NCBI GenBank assembly: GCA_014549065.1
Contig: JACDOX010000024.1
Location: forward strand, 3,005,806-3,069,805
Length of the DNA: 64,000 nt
Source of the DNA: Cardinalis cardinalis
Lineage: Eukaryota; Chordata; Aves; Passeriformes; Cardinalidae
Direction of reading: 5' to 3'
Positions 11,401 to 22,734 of this stretch are shown in pieces. The stretch's first letter is position 1. Each line of letters begins with the position of its first letter. The notes under the pieces were generated by a model. It saw only the letters and a program-made list of their open reading frames with translations. It was not told where the DNA came from and did no database searches. Both the position numbers and the translations under genes were made by a program.

Positions 11401-14400
11401 TGGAGCCCACTCCNAGGTTTGGAATCAGAAAACAATGCTTGGAAGCAAATCCAGCAGCTGCTGCATGGTCTCAGTACAGGTGAGAACTAGCAAAAACAGT
11501 CATAGGATTAATCCAGGTTCTTATCTCCTCTGTGTGGTGTTCCATGCAATCCACAGCAAATTCAGTGCAAACACAGAGCTAAGGACCAAGAATACATTTT
11601 TCTGGGATAGCNGATTCAGGAAATACTATTCTCACTACTTGTCTGAGCTTATCTTGTGTCTCAACTTCCCACTCAAGAGGAAGTGAATGGAATTTGTGGG
11701 TTTCAAGCAAACCCAGTCAGGATGGCTATTTCAGGTAACCTCACATGGCTGCCAGCAGCAAAGGAAACAAATGTATAGAGATTACAAATCTCAGCCTGAA
11801 TGTTATCCTGCTGTAGGTGGCTCATTTTCACTTGACTAGAGTCACCTTGGGTCACAGTGATTTCACAGGGCAGCCAGGTACCACTGTGCAACTGGGAGGG
11901 CAAGAGGCGTCTTCTTAAACCAGAAGGAAGATAATCCTTTCAAAGATATAGACTTATCAACAGTCACTGCACGAGAGTCTTATAAGAAAAAATTTAGGAA
12001 GTGCTCTGTAACAGCATGGTAATCCTATAAAACATCCAATATCTGCCCTAACAATAAGTAGCTAAGGCAGAAATTATGTATAGATGAATGAAAAGTCCAA
12101 GTCTATAACAAAATAAAGTTCATCTGGGTCAATTTCTACTAGAAGTCATAGTAAGGAAGTGATAAATGGAGGAATGGATTTATCTGTCTGGATTTATTAT
12201 GCTGAAATAAGAATTATCTCACTGTCCCCTGTTTGTACAGCTTCTAACATGGTCCAAATATTTCAACCTGGTCCTGCAGTGATACAAATATAAAAGGGAC
12301 CTCTTGCTATTCAAAATCCCAGGCAGAGACCATTTTTTACCTGACATGGATTTTCAACAGTCTGTNATTTTCAGTTTGCTAAGCAACAAATGCATGCACT
12401 GTCAAAGAGAGATGTCTTTACAAATGAATACAAATTCACAGGAAAACCTCAAAAATATAATAATATGTTTTGCTAAAGGGTGATTTAATGATTATTTTTC
12501 ATTAAAACATATTATTATGATATCAATTATTATTTAATTAATTAATAATTATTTCAAATTATGATCTACTTTATGAACAGTGTGTCAATGTGCCGAGGGA
12601 CTCAGAGCAGAGACTAACATTCATATGCTATTCATATACTAGCTTTATGTGAAAAATGAGAACTTTTTTATTGTTAATAAAATACAAAATAGTGATTCTC
12701 AGGTTCTAATTAAAATAATGTACATAATACATAGGGTTTTTAATGTAGAAAGCTGTTGAAAAATTGTAACCTATCTTTAAAATTCACATTACTGGTTGAA
12801 AATGTCAATCTTTTAATGAAACTTGTCAGTATATAGAAATTGACTTTTTTCAAATATTGTAAAATTAACATCTTTGTTCTGCTCTGCTCTTTTAATGAAT
12901 TTTTGAGGAGGTTTTACATAAATGCATATGTCATTCAAGTCAGCTTCTGAATAACTGAAAAATTTACAGAAATGGTCCATTGCTTTTCCAAATGTTCTTT
13001 CAATCCTTTTCCAAAGGGTGCTTTTTAAATTGCCCAGAGACAATGAATCTAGCTAAGAATATCACATGTAGCAAGCAAAGGTCACTTTCTTTTAAAAGTA
13101 TATATTAACAATGTATCTTAAAAAGAAATTGACCGAGATTCCTGATTTGACTTTTAGTTTTCTAAAATTTAACACACAGACACAAAGCCAAGAAGCATGA
13201 CAAAGAAATTGAGATTTTAGATGTAATTGAAAGGCAATTAAAACAAGCTTTTTGCAGCAAATGCAGAAAATAAGCTCTGAAGGGAAAGACCATTTGGGTA
13301 ACTGAGCAGCTTTCCCTCAAACAGCAGAGCAACTGGCAATGCATATGTGTATTTAGTCTGCTGCTAATGTACCAGATTGTGGAGGAAAGGAGGTGCTGTG
13401 ATAATAATTATATCTCTAGAAGCTGGAGTAATTCTAGTATCATGTGGGTACTGAATGGCTTTCATACTTTGTTGCTTAACTTAATCAAAAATAAGTTGTA
13501 ACAATTAGCTGTAGTCTTTTAGCCATTACTTTACATGAAGGTTCAAGTATTCCTTACTACTTTGGCCTCCTTAAAAAAACATGCCAAAAACCCTCCAGTA
13601 TCAGGAATTGTTGAGATTGATTTGATTGCTATAAAGAAGAAAGTGGGGCCANGTTTACTGAGAAATTTTTAATTTTGCCTTGATACGCAGCAGAAAACTG
13701 TGAGCAAGTTCTTGGGGCAGGACTGAGAATTTAAAAGGCATGAAAAAAGAGGAGCAGGAAATAATCAGAATATATGGGCCAAGTCTAAAATTATGGATGT
13801 GCAAGGGAACACTGTAAATGTCAATATTTACTAATGGATGTTTAATTATCTTCCACTCCTGGAACTTTGTCATTTTCAGCCTTAGCTTAAATAATAGACC
13901 ATTATTTCTGGAGGTCATGACTTTTGTTTCCCTTTTCAGAGTACATGACAAAAATCTGATATTTGAAAATGTGAGAACATCAGACCATTCCTTGTTTTCA
14001 AATGAAAGCCCACCTGTTTCTTTCAATCGATTTAATACTGTTTCAAAAACTGCTGTCGTCATATGAGCATAACTTAGCTCCAGCAATTTGGTCATTGAAA
14101 GCAGGCACCAATCATTTGGGCACTCTCACAAAAGCAGAAATTGATGATAGAGAATTCTTTTTNTTTTTTAAACAGAGTCATTTTTGCCATTTATAATGAT
14201 GTCTCTTTATATAATTGAATGAAATATTCTTACAACAGCAAGACACTTCAGAATTTTTATTTTAAATATAGTAGTAGCTGTTGTGGACACAGGGTAGAGC
14301 ATGTCTATTTGCTGGGACTTTTTTTGGTCTTTTCAAAGAGCAGTCTGTTTACAGACTAGACAACAAGGCAGAGACCCATAAGTGGAGAGGTTGTCTGTGA

Positions 14401-14547
14401 TCTCTGTATGGAGTCTAAAGGTTCTCTGAAAACCAGAAAAATGTCACTTTGGACAGACCTTAGCCTATGGCACTGCACTCTATAGAAGAGCCTATCNACT
14501 CAAATAAAGAGTGAAATGCACACATATAGCACAAGCGATAACCTTGA
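8407..14547. other. Unique AT-rich non-coding DNA
   Basis: Six kilobases without a recognisable gene, RNA gene or mobile element. The long stem-loop at 12457-12518 is listed separately. The longest open frame, on the minus strand at 13655-14095 (146 codons), has no domain, no signal peptide and no splice or promoter context that I can recognise. I leave it as a chance frame in AT-rich DNA. Short frames at 8649-8942, 10091-10357 and 11315-11686 are treated the same way. Confidence 0.5.
12457..12518. repeat. Long perfect inverted repeat (stem-loop, 15-bp arms)
   Basis: The arm 'ataataatatgtttt' at 12457-12471 is matched exactly, as its reverse complement, by 12504-12518. The loop is 32 bases. 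The arms are AT-rich and end abruptly on the outside. The total span of 62 nt is near that of a small pre-miRNA, but the stem is shorter and weaker than usual. It is more likely a structural or relic feature, for example of a small inverted-repeat element. It lies in a strongly AT-rich block that continues to about 12575. Confidence 0.7.
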
Positions 14548-14645
14548 NGGGAAAAAAACCAAAAAACAAACAAACAAGCAAACAAACAAAACACTAAAAA
14601 AAAACCCAGAACAAACAAACAAACAAACAAAAAAACACAAAAAAG
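14548..14645 (+). repeat. CAAA-rich low-complexity tract
   Basis: An imperfect (CAAA)n tract of about 100 bases with A runs, interrupted near 14590-14612 by an A-rich stretch and 'cccagaa', then resuming as four clean CAAA units. It is typical simple sequence. An open frame of 128 codons starts just after it (14659-15045 plus) but shows no recognisable domain. Confidence 0.85.
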
Positions 14646-15794
14646 CCCACCAACAGGTGTGATTCTCTGGATATTTGGTAACAGTAACCCAAGGCAGAGT
14701 ATGTTGTCAGCGTTGAGTACTCCTCAGAACCACGCACCCCTAAATCCTTACATGGCCAAGAGTACCAAGCCACAAATCAGAGACCGGAGGGCCGAGAGGA
14801 CAAGAGAGAACAACTATTTTGTCGCTAAATGCAGAAAGGCCTCTAAAAATGCCAGTACTTGTGAGCTGAAAACCTTTCCTCCTGCGATGATGAAGCTGGG
14901 TTGCTCTAAATCTGCTCCCACAGCCAGCCCCTTGCTAGAGGNCTCAGAGAAGAACAATCGACAAGAGCTGTATGTAGCTGCAACCACCTTCTTTCAGAGC
15001 AGGAAGACAGGAAATAGTAATTTCCTCTCAAGGTTATTTAAATGACAGCCTTTGAAAAGAGTGAGGAATGGTAACTGCTGTTCTCAAAAATAAATTCAAA
15101 ATCTTCAATGTATTTAGATATCTGTGGTGTGTGTTTGTAGCTGGCTCTTAATTTTGCATCAGAATATTTATATTTGGTATCATATTTGCCTTGTAATATT
15201 GTCACTTTCAGCTAAGCATCATATATCTGAAAATTTAACAAATATTAGCACATGTAAATAGCTCAAAACCATTGTATAATTTGCTCCAAAAAAAGCCCTT
15301 AGGCATGNTAAAGGCTTAGCCATGCCTACAGAGTCTGATGCAAAAGTTTTCCTGCTGTTATTAATTTATCCAAAAAGGTTTCAGGTAGAATCTGTATTTA
15401 CATGAAATTATCTTACCTTCAGTGACAACAAGATTTAATGAACTCTGCTTAAGTAAAAAGGAGGATGCCCAGCAAGATTCCCCCCTTCACCTTTATCCTG
15501 ACTGCATAGAAGACAAAGCTTAGCACATTTCTAAGAGAACATTACTACAGATTTATTGTTCAGCCATGGTTGCTCAATGAAATTATAATAGAAATCAAGT
15601 AAAAAAAGAAACTTGGNATAATAGAGCAAAAAATGAAAAAGCTATAAATTCATACAAAGTTTTAGAAACATTCCTGAAACTTGAGGGTCTGATAAGTACT
15701 CAGCAAACTTTTAAGAATAATTTAAAATTGTGTCAGTTTGTTAGTTCTGAACAACCTTGCATCTGAAGAAAGGAGGTTTCTCCATCACTGGAGG
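14646..15794. other. Unique non-coding DNA
   Basis: No gene or mobile element recognised. The 128-codon plus-strand frame at 14659-15045 contains an ambiguous base and has no motif I know. It is basic and lysine/arginine-rich in its middle, which AT-rich chance frames often are. The rest up to the CpG-rich patch is AT-rich and featureless. Confidence 0.45.
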
Positions 15795-16045
15795 TCCCGC
15801 GAGTTTTTCCAGTTGAGCAATCACCATCATTTTCCCGTGCTCCATCTGCCCGGGGGATTTCAGCGCTCCTGGCGCGGGCTGCACATCTTGCAGCCATCAG
15901 AAGGTGGCACCTTGCCATCCCTGTGTCCCGGGATGCTGCGCAGNTCCAGCNGNGCTGGGCATGNAGCCCCTNCTCCGGCCGGTAANNAGGGGAAAGGAAG
16001 AGCGCTCTGAAAGGGCAAAGAAAGGATTCTGCAGAGGCCACGGAC
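15795..16045. promoter_or_regulatory. Short CpG-rich patch, possible promoter or enhancer
   Basis: Within about 250 bases I count 13 CpG dinucleotides (for example in CCCGCGAG, GGCGCGGG, CTCCGGCCGG, AGCGCT), while the surrounding kilobases have almost none. GC content is also clearly raised. Seven ambiguous bases cluster at about 15944-15987. A TATAAA box lies just outside at 16081-16086 on the plus strand. Several overlapping open frames exist on both strands (for example 15733-16128 minus and 15738-16010 plus), as expected in GC-rich DNA, and none is recognised. In birds such patches often mark promoters, first exons or unmethylated enhancers, but a GC-rich repeat relic would look alike. 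No splice donor or start codon could be assigned. Confidence 0.35.
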
Positions 16046-16202
16046 CTGCTAACAGCAGGCAGAGANGTTCTTTGGAGGCATATAAAACTCCTGATATGCT
16101 CACTTGTAATTTGANTGCACAGAAACACACCAGGTGTTGATAAAAAAAAATAATAATAATAAATTAATGCTCTTAATGCAAACTACAGAGTACAATCAGC
16201 TG

Positions 16203-16345
16203 TCCTCAAGGTTTTGGGTTTGCTTTGGGTTTTTGTTTGGTTTTCGNAGGTGGTTTTGTGTTTGATTGGGGTTTTGTTTATTGCTTTGGCTTGGGTTTTT
16301 TTTGCTTGTTTTTTTAGGGAGAAAAAACCCCCAAACAAACAACAA
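16203..16345 (+). repeat. G/T-rich low-complexity tract (GTTTT-like)
   Basis: A degenerate run of GGTTTT, GGGTTT and GTTTG words, about 115 bases, followed at 16316-16345 by a short complementary stretch rich in A and C ('aaacaaacaacaaaaaac'). The two could pair weakly. The minus-strand frame at 16196-16381 (rich in Asn, Lys, Pro and Gln) is simply the translation of this simple sequence. Confidence 0.8.
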
Positions 16346-19300
16346 AAAACAGGGCATAGTTTTTAACTTTTTTAATGACACCTAGACCTTTTCCATAACC
16401 ACCTTGACAATGCAAACATTCCATAACACAACAAGGCTTGCCCTCCCTCTAGCTTTAGGAGAAGAAGCAGCCACACTAAACCTTGCATTAATTGAACACA
16501 GCAGCTGTAGTTTAAAAAAAGTTGTAAATGTTTGAAAATTTGCATGGCATTAATGTCAACTTGTGCTTACTGTTCTTGTAAGGCTGAAAAANAAAGACGG
16601 GATATTGAGCATTTTTAGAGCCTCTGGCATGAGGCGGTTTGAAAATTGTGATGTTGGACAGAGGTTCATTTTATTCTGAGCTGTAGAATTTCAAAGAATG
16701 AACAGAACAGAACTGAATTCCTGCAGGCTCCTCACCTCAGCACAAGACTTATTGCAGACNTGGTTAAACATGCCTTACAAATCAGAAGCTTCTCCCAAGG
16801 TACTTCCAGGACTGAACTGGAGCACGCAAAACTGGAGAAAATCTCAACATATACCACTTTTACCACAATAAATGATTCTTTTCCCTGCCTGAACTGGTAC
16901 CTGCAAACTCATAGACACAAGATACATTCAAATGCAGATGTCATGTATACTGAGCATCAAGCCCTGCTTATACTGTAACTACACATGCACATAATAAATT
17001 CATAACCAGGAGTCTATAAGTCACTCTATTTCTTTTCAGAAAAACAAAAGGGNAATAGAAAAAATAGAAATAAATTCAATACAAAAGTTTGAACATCATC
17101 AATAAAACTTGTAAAAAGGCTGAAATTCTAATGTTTTAATTTTCATCTTTGCTCCCCAGCAGCNATTNCTTCACGTTGGCCACTAGCACAAANCTATTCC
17201 CTCTCCCATGACCTTTATGGTATAAATACTGGCATCCACCAACACCTACAGGGACAGATCCTAGTTCTGCCTGGATTTGTTGGTAAACTTTGCCAGGAGA
17301 AGTTANGATAAAGAACATAAAAGCAGCCATAAAGGCACCACATTGAGGTTCCTTTAGAAATTGTTCACATGAGAAATCCATCAAGGGACTTGATTGCTGT
17401 TAGCTCACAACACTTCTTGACAGCATTTCTCTTTGGATTTGTTTCTCCAATGTGAGAGGGGGATAAAGGATTATTGGACATTTAATCAGGCTCCGATTTT
17501 ATTTTTAATAAACTTTAACCTATATAACCCCACAGACTCCCTGAAGAACAACTGATATGAACCAGTGGATGCAGAAGACCACTTGGTGGTGACTGCTGAA
17601 AGCCTAAGGCCACCAGTGTTACATGATCATTGAGGTATACTTACAATTATTGGGATTTTTTAAATTAGAATGTCAAAGAATCACTTTTGCAGTAAAACCA
17701 CTTCAAATGGTCTGTTACAGAGTAAGACAAATAACTGAATGAATACATGTAAATTTTATTTGACGGAAAAGCAGAGACAGAAAATGCACATTTTCCACTT
17801 CAACATGTTTTAATTTTAGTGATTTAAAAACATTTTAACTAATGTAGCCAAAATTTCATCAAGAGCCAACTTTTGTGTTTTATTAGCTTGACCTAAATAA
17901 CCTTAAACGTGTCCTTAAACTGAGGGGTAGTTAGCTTATAGTAGTAATTACCATAATGACTCAGTTTGGCACTTTTTAATGGAACTGTCACAATGCACAT
18001 GCTATTTCTATAGCAGCTGAATTACAGCAAATCTTACTGAGTTATTATTTCATTAACTTTTTGAAGTTTTGGCAATGATTTAAATGAAAAGGCNCAAACA
18101 TTATGCTGTTAATCTTTGCTTAAAAATGTATGGTGTTTTCCACTAAATTATAACAATATTTAAAAATTAACTAAAACCAGTTCCAACCTTANCCTGGGAG
18201 AGATTAAATTTGAAAGAAGTCTCCCAGAATGATTGCTATGATCCTGACTGCACACAGTGCAGCTGGACACCTAAAGGTCAGGTAGGTGATCTACACTTCT
18301 TGTTTAATACTCCTTACATAGCCAAGGAGAAAGAAAAGCACATCCAAGCGCAATTCATCCTTCTTGTCTTCAGGTAGCATGANTAAGTCAGGAAAAGCAT
18401 CTGCCTCTCTCTCTCATTCTTTCATTTACTCATGTTGGAGGCTTGGTTTGGATCCAAACCACTTTGGATTACTAAAGCTGAGAGGATTCACTGCCCCCCA
18501 TCAACAGCTGTTGTAGTCCCTACTGTCAGCTAGAACACACTGGTTCATCTCCTTTGACACAGTGGAGGGAGGACCTGGNGTTACCTCTCCACAGCATATT
18601 ACTGTGGCACACACTTCAGTAAAGATGCCAAGTTCCTATTTAGATTTGTATTCCTTACTTAACATCTTTCATCTTACTGTAACATTGTGGAAGAGAATAT
18701 TATACNGGCATGGAATTTACTCTAGTGATGNAGTCTTGAGTCTTGCTCAATCAGTNTCTGTTGAAATTTACTCCAGGGACGTAAGAAGTTAAATCTTAGG
18801 TACCCTATCAGTATCTATTGAAAATTCACTATAAGTTGTATAGTAACTGATTTAGAAACATTAAATTGAAGAAAGCAGTTGTCCCACTTCAGCATGAAAT
18901 AGGATAAATTGCTCTTTTCTGTTAGTAAAACACATGTAATACAAGCCACCTACAGTAAAAAAAATCACTTTAATCTGTATTTCTCTGCTAATTTGGTAGT
19001 ACTGCTCCTAGACTGTGTGTTCCAGAGGCTTGNAAAGCATCAAGTAAATTTGTTAGAGACAGATCACGTGAATAGCACTGACACCAAAACTAGTGGCACC
19101 CCCTCAAAAGACCAAGTCTTCTGCTTTGCCCAATTTTTGCTGATCCAGCAGCAGCAGAGGACCTGAGGGGGTCACCCCAGCTGGAGGCATCCTCCTGTTA
19201 CCCAGAACTGCTGTGGGGCTGCAATACTTTCTTTTTCACACATGAGGAGACTCTGGGGGGATGCTGTGCTATAGCCAGTCCCAGCTTCAGAGAGGCTACA

Positions 19301-20557
19301 AGCTGCCACCCCTGAGAGCACATTCCTCACTAGTTCTTCACTAGAATGTAAACTCTAAGCCTGTTAGGACTCTGGGAGTGTAAGTAAATTTTGTAGTAGG
19401 AAGCCAAGCATGTAAATAGAACAGAATGAATGAGTAAAGGCTCATCACATCTTGATATTCTTCCAAGATTTGTAGGACACAGAGTAAGACATGGAGTAAG
19501 TGGAAAATATCCATCCTAGATCACTTTGTTAGAGCAGGGCTTACCCCAGAACTTCAGATCTTTTATCCCTATCATTGACCAATGACCATTGACCACTTGT
19601 TACATTCATTTATTTACTTTATTTCCAAAAGTGTAATGTAGGTTTATATAATGTCAACCTTTACATGAAAGAAAAACAATAAAAAGACCCTTGCATATAA
19701 TGCTATGTCCAGTGAAAAACATCTGGACGGACATTTGAAGACAGTAATTANGTCACTATTTATTTTATTTCGATCATTTTTCTGCTAGAATTTATTTCTG
19801 CTAGTGGACACTGACACTCATCTCATTCATGTCCATTGAGACTTCTATAAGGATCATTTGTTTTAGACTTTATCTGATAGCATGTGTTAAGCTTTAAATT
19901 AGTGGATATTCAAAATGCATGAATTGCCCATTATTTTGGCTGGAAATATTTCAACATTAGGTTTAAAACTGAATTACTTTGCCTGACTGAAANAGGTCCT
20001 CAGAAAACCTTCTGAGAGTGATTAATTATATAAGCATTTCTCTTGCTAGCTTTAAGCCCATATTAATCACTTGGTGTGGGTACTACTGAACCATGTTCTC
20101 AAGTATATTACTGGGTCAGGGTCTTATGGTAAAGTAATCTTACCAGATTTCACAACACAATTTGCCTCTCTACAGTGATCGTGAATACCCATTTTCTGCA
20201 GTCANTGTGAGTGAATAGATGGCAGTGGCTGAATGAAGTGAGACGTCTGACAGATCCCTGTTGCACACTGACAAAAATCTAAACATTTCACTACACATGA
20301 CAGCTGCTGAAGAGATAGACTTGCTTCAGTGACATACTGAGAATTGCATGTTTGAGCATTGTCACTGGTTACTAGAAGCAAAGCTCATTTCCACAGCAAT
20401 CTACTGGAAAAGTATTGTGCTTCAGGCATGGGATAGAGACATGAGGGCCTCAGAAAAAGGCAAACGTTCCTGAAAAATCCTTGCAACAAATAGTAGTTTT
20501 CTGTAATTTTAACTACTAAGTGAATTCATGCAAACAACAAGTCTAAATCAGAATGAA
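16346..20557. other. Unique AT-rich non-coding DNA
   Basis: No gene or mobile element recognised. Short frames at 17136-17384 (minus), 18562-18792 and 18909-19166 (plus) contain ambiguous bases and no known motif. A slightly GC-richer block lies at about 19140-19330. Confidence 0.5.
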
Positions 20558-22110
20558 TCATAGAATCTGAATGGTTTGAGTTGGATCTTAGAGATNATCT
20601 AGCTCCAAACCCTTTACCATGGGCAGGGACANCTTTCACTAGACCAAGCTGATCAAAGCCCCTCCAACCAGGCCTTGAACACTTCCAGGGACAGGGCATN
20701 CACAACTGCTCTGAGCAACCTGTTCCAGTGTCTCACCACACTNAAAATAAATAATTTTTTCCCATTATCTTATCTAAAACTGTTATCTCTAAGTTTGAAG
20801 CCCTTTCCCCCAGCTCTAGCACCACATGCTCTTGTAAATAGCCACTTATTTGCCAGCCCCCTTTAGGCACTGGAAGGCTGCTATGAAGTCTCCCTGCAGC
20901 CTTCTCTTNTCCAGGCTGAACAACACCAACTCTCTGACCTCAAAGGAGATGTGCTCCAACCTTCTGAATCAGCTTTGTGTCCTCTTCTGGACACTGTCCA
21001 GCAGGTCCAGGGCCTTTTCATGTTGGGGATCCCAGAGCNGGAATCCAGGCAGAGTCTCACCAGAGCCTTGTAGAGGGGCAGAATTCTTGAGTTTTGTATT
21101 GCTGAAATGGCTCCCAAGGTATTAAAGAGTCTTTTTTCCCAGATTCATGATTGAAGAAGAAGTCAGGATTCCTTGGCTCTGCTTTTCAAAGTTGTTTATT
21201 TTCTCTTATCTAATACATTCTTTCCCTGACCTGCTGAAGTCTGTCTGGCAGGTCAGTTCGTGGCATACTGACCACCTCCCTTGGGGTGGTGTTATCTTTT
21301 TATACTAAAAAATACATGTACTTTATTTACAATAATTTTCCAATAGCTATCGCCTATGTTAGACNGTCTCTACTCTAAACCAATCCAGAAGTGTCACCAT
21401 CACAGCAGAAGATGGAGACAAGAAGAAGAAGAAGAAAGACAGGACATGCCCAGATTCCTCCATCTTGCCTCTTGAACCCCCATTCTAAATCCCCAAAATT
21501 CTACTTTTTCACCCTGTGACAAATTACTTCACTCAAAGTTGGTAACTTGTTCCCATGGGTTAAAATCGAAGGCACAGGAGTCTTTGACTCCATGCCAAGG
21601 TCTCTGAGCACCCTGCCAGGGTCTTGAGCCATCCAGAGCAGTCAGAGGAATGTCCTGGGCTCCTCCAGAGAATCACCTCCCTCGCCCTGCTGAGCACATT
21701 TCTTTTGATGCAGCCCAGGACATGGTTGGCTTTCTGGGCTGTGAGCCCATANTGACAGGTCATGTCAAGCTTCTCATCCACCAACACTGCCAAGCCCTCC
21801 TCAGGGCTGTTCTCAATTCATTCTCCACCCAGTCTGTGCCTGTTTGCTTGGACACACGTACAAGATCTTGCATTGGGCCTTGTTGAACTTGGTAAGGTTT
21901 TCACAGTCCCACCTCCCAAGCTTGTCCAGGTCCCTCTGGATGGCATCCCTCCNCCCTAGTTACACTAGCCACACCACCCAGTTTGGTGTCACAGGGAATC
22001 ATGCTGAAGATTCACCCAATCTCACGGTCCATGCCATTGACAAAGATGTTAAACAGTGTTGGTTCCAAGACCAAAANTGAGGAACACCACTGTGTAGGTC
22101 CAACTTCTTG
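20558..22110 (-). mobile_element. CR1 LINE, minus strand, split by a nested LTR insertion
   Basis: Two CR1 parts in minus orientation, 20558-21084 and 21669-22110, form one element interrupted by a younger insertion. The 3' end is at 20558 ('tcatagaatc', the reversed CR1 tail). The left part carries the usual reversed phrases: 'ccatgggcagggaca' near 20620, 'caacctgttccagtgtctca' near 20717, and 'gtccagggccttttcatg' near 21006. The right part resumes at the next CR1 base: 'aatcacctccct' at 21671, then 'gatgcagcccaggacatggt' near 21706, 'ttgtccaggtccctctggat' near 21922, and 'ttgacaaagatgttaaacag' near 22036. The join lies in the CR1 phrase 'gaggggagaatcacctccc', so the break is exact. The right part reaches the region encoding the reverse transcriptase active site, but the FADD codons are degraded. 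Open frames on either strand here are repeat-derived. The 5' limit near 22110 is approximate. Confidence 0.95.
21080..21673 (-). mobile_element. Endogenous retrovirus LTR inserted into CR1, minus orientation
   Basis: A 584-bp insertion (21085-21668) sits inside the CR1 copy and is flanked by a 5-bp direct repeat, AGAAT, at 21080-21084 and 21669-21673. CR1 has this word once at that place. On the minus strand the insert has an LTR layout: CCAAT motifs (plus-strand about 21382 and 21342), a TATAAA box (plus-strand TTTATA, 21299-21304), then AATAAA (plus-strand TTTATT, 21195-21200) about 100 bp further on. A core at about 21120-21521 runs on the minus strand from 'tgtcacagggtga' to 'gactctttaata', and I recall such a core from songbird LTRs. 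The 147 bases right of it and 35 bases left of it are either more LTR or internal or flanking sequence. The outer ends do not show clean TG...CA. A 5-bp duplication suits an ERVL-type element, but that class is inferred. No coding sequence is present. Confidence 0.8.
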
Positions 22111-22714
22111 GTCAGATATAATTTCTCCTACAAATTTCAAGCACAGTTGACGGATGTGAAAATTTTTCTGAAGCCATTTTTCTTAAATCATATGCAAACC
22201 AGCCTTTATTTTAATTTTTTTTTTCTGTCATCAGGAGTGTTGTCCCTTTTATTTGTCCAATAGTTTAGTAAAAACAGTGTAATTGCTGAATCTGGAGATA
22301 ATTCACACAATATGAATGTAACTTTTATTATTAAGGATTTGTAATAGATGTTTTATCATCTTACCTACATTACAGTATTATGCTCTTGAAGAAGAATTAA
22401 TGGTAGGAGACCTAAACAAATTGAATAGGGAAGAATAGGGTGATACCTGGGGCTTTTCCCTGTTNTCTAAATATTTAGGCCCTACTCAAAGCTGAAGAAA
22501 ATCATGGAAAGGTTTTGGGGACCTTTCAATCATCTTCATATAACCAAATACGCTGTTACCATTTGTTCAGTCATTTAGGAATACAGCGTGTGGTATGAAA
22601 TNTAAGGATCCTTTTTCATCTTTTATAGGAGACATGTTGCATACAAGTTTTCCATTACTTTTTCTCATTACTTTTCCAGTTTTATGTGAATTTTTCAAAA
22701 TCACAGCAACTTCT
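22111..22714. other. Unique AT-rich non-coding DNA
   Basis: Downstream of the CR1 5' limit there is no recognisable element or gene. A short frame at 22567-22791 reads through the CA repeat and is not a gene. Confidence 0.55.
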
Positions 22715-22734
22715 ACACACACACACACACACAC
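22715..22734 (+). repeat. (CA)10 dinucleotide microsatellite
   Basis: Ten uninterrupted AC units, preceded by 'cttct' and followed by 'agtttc'. The short pure tract is potentially length-variable. No function is implied. Confidence 0.95.

Noticed and set aside
13655..14095. 146-codon minus-strand frame without ambiguous bases
   Set aside because: No recognisable domain, and composition follows the AT-rich DNA. A proteome search would settle it, but nothing supports it now.
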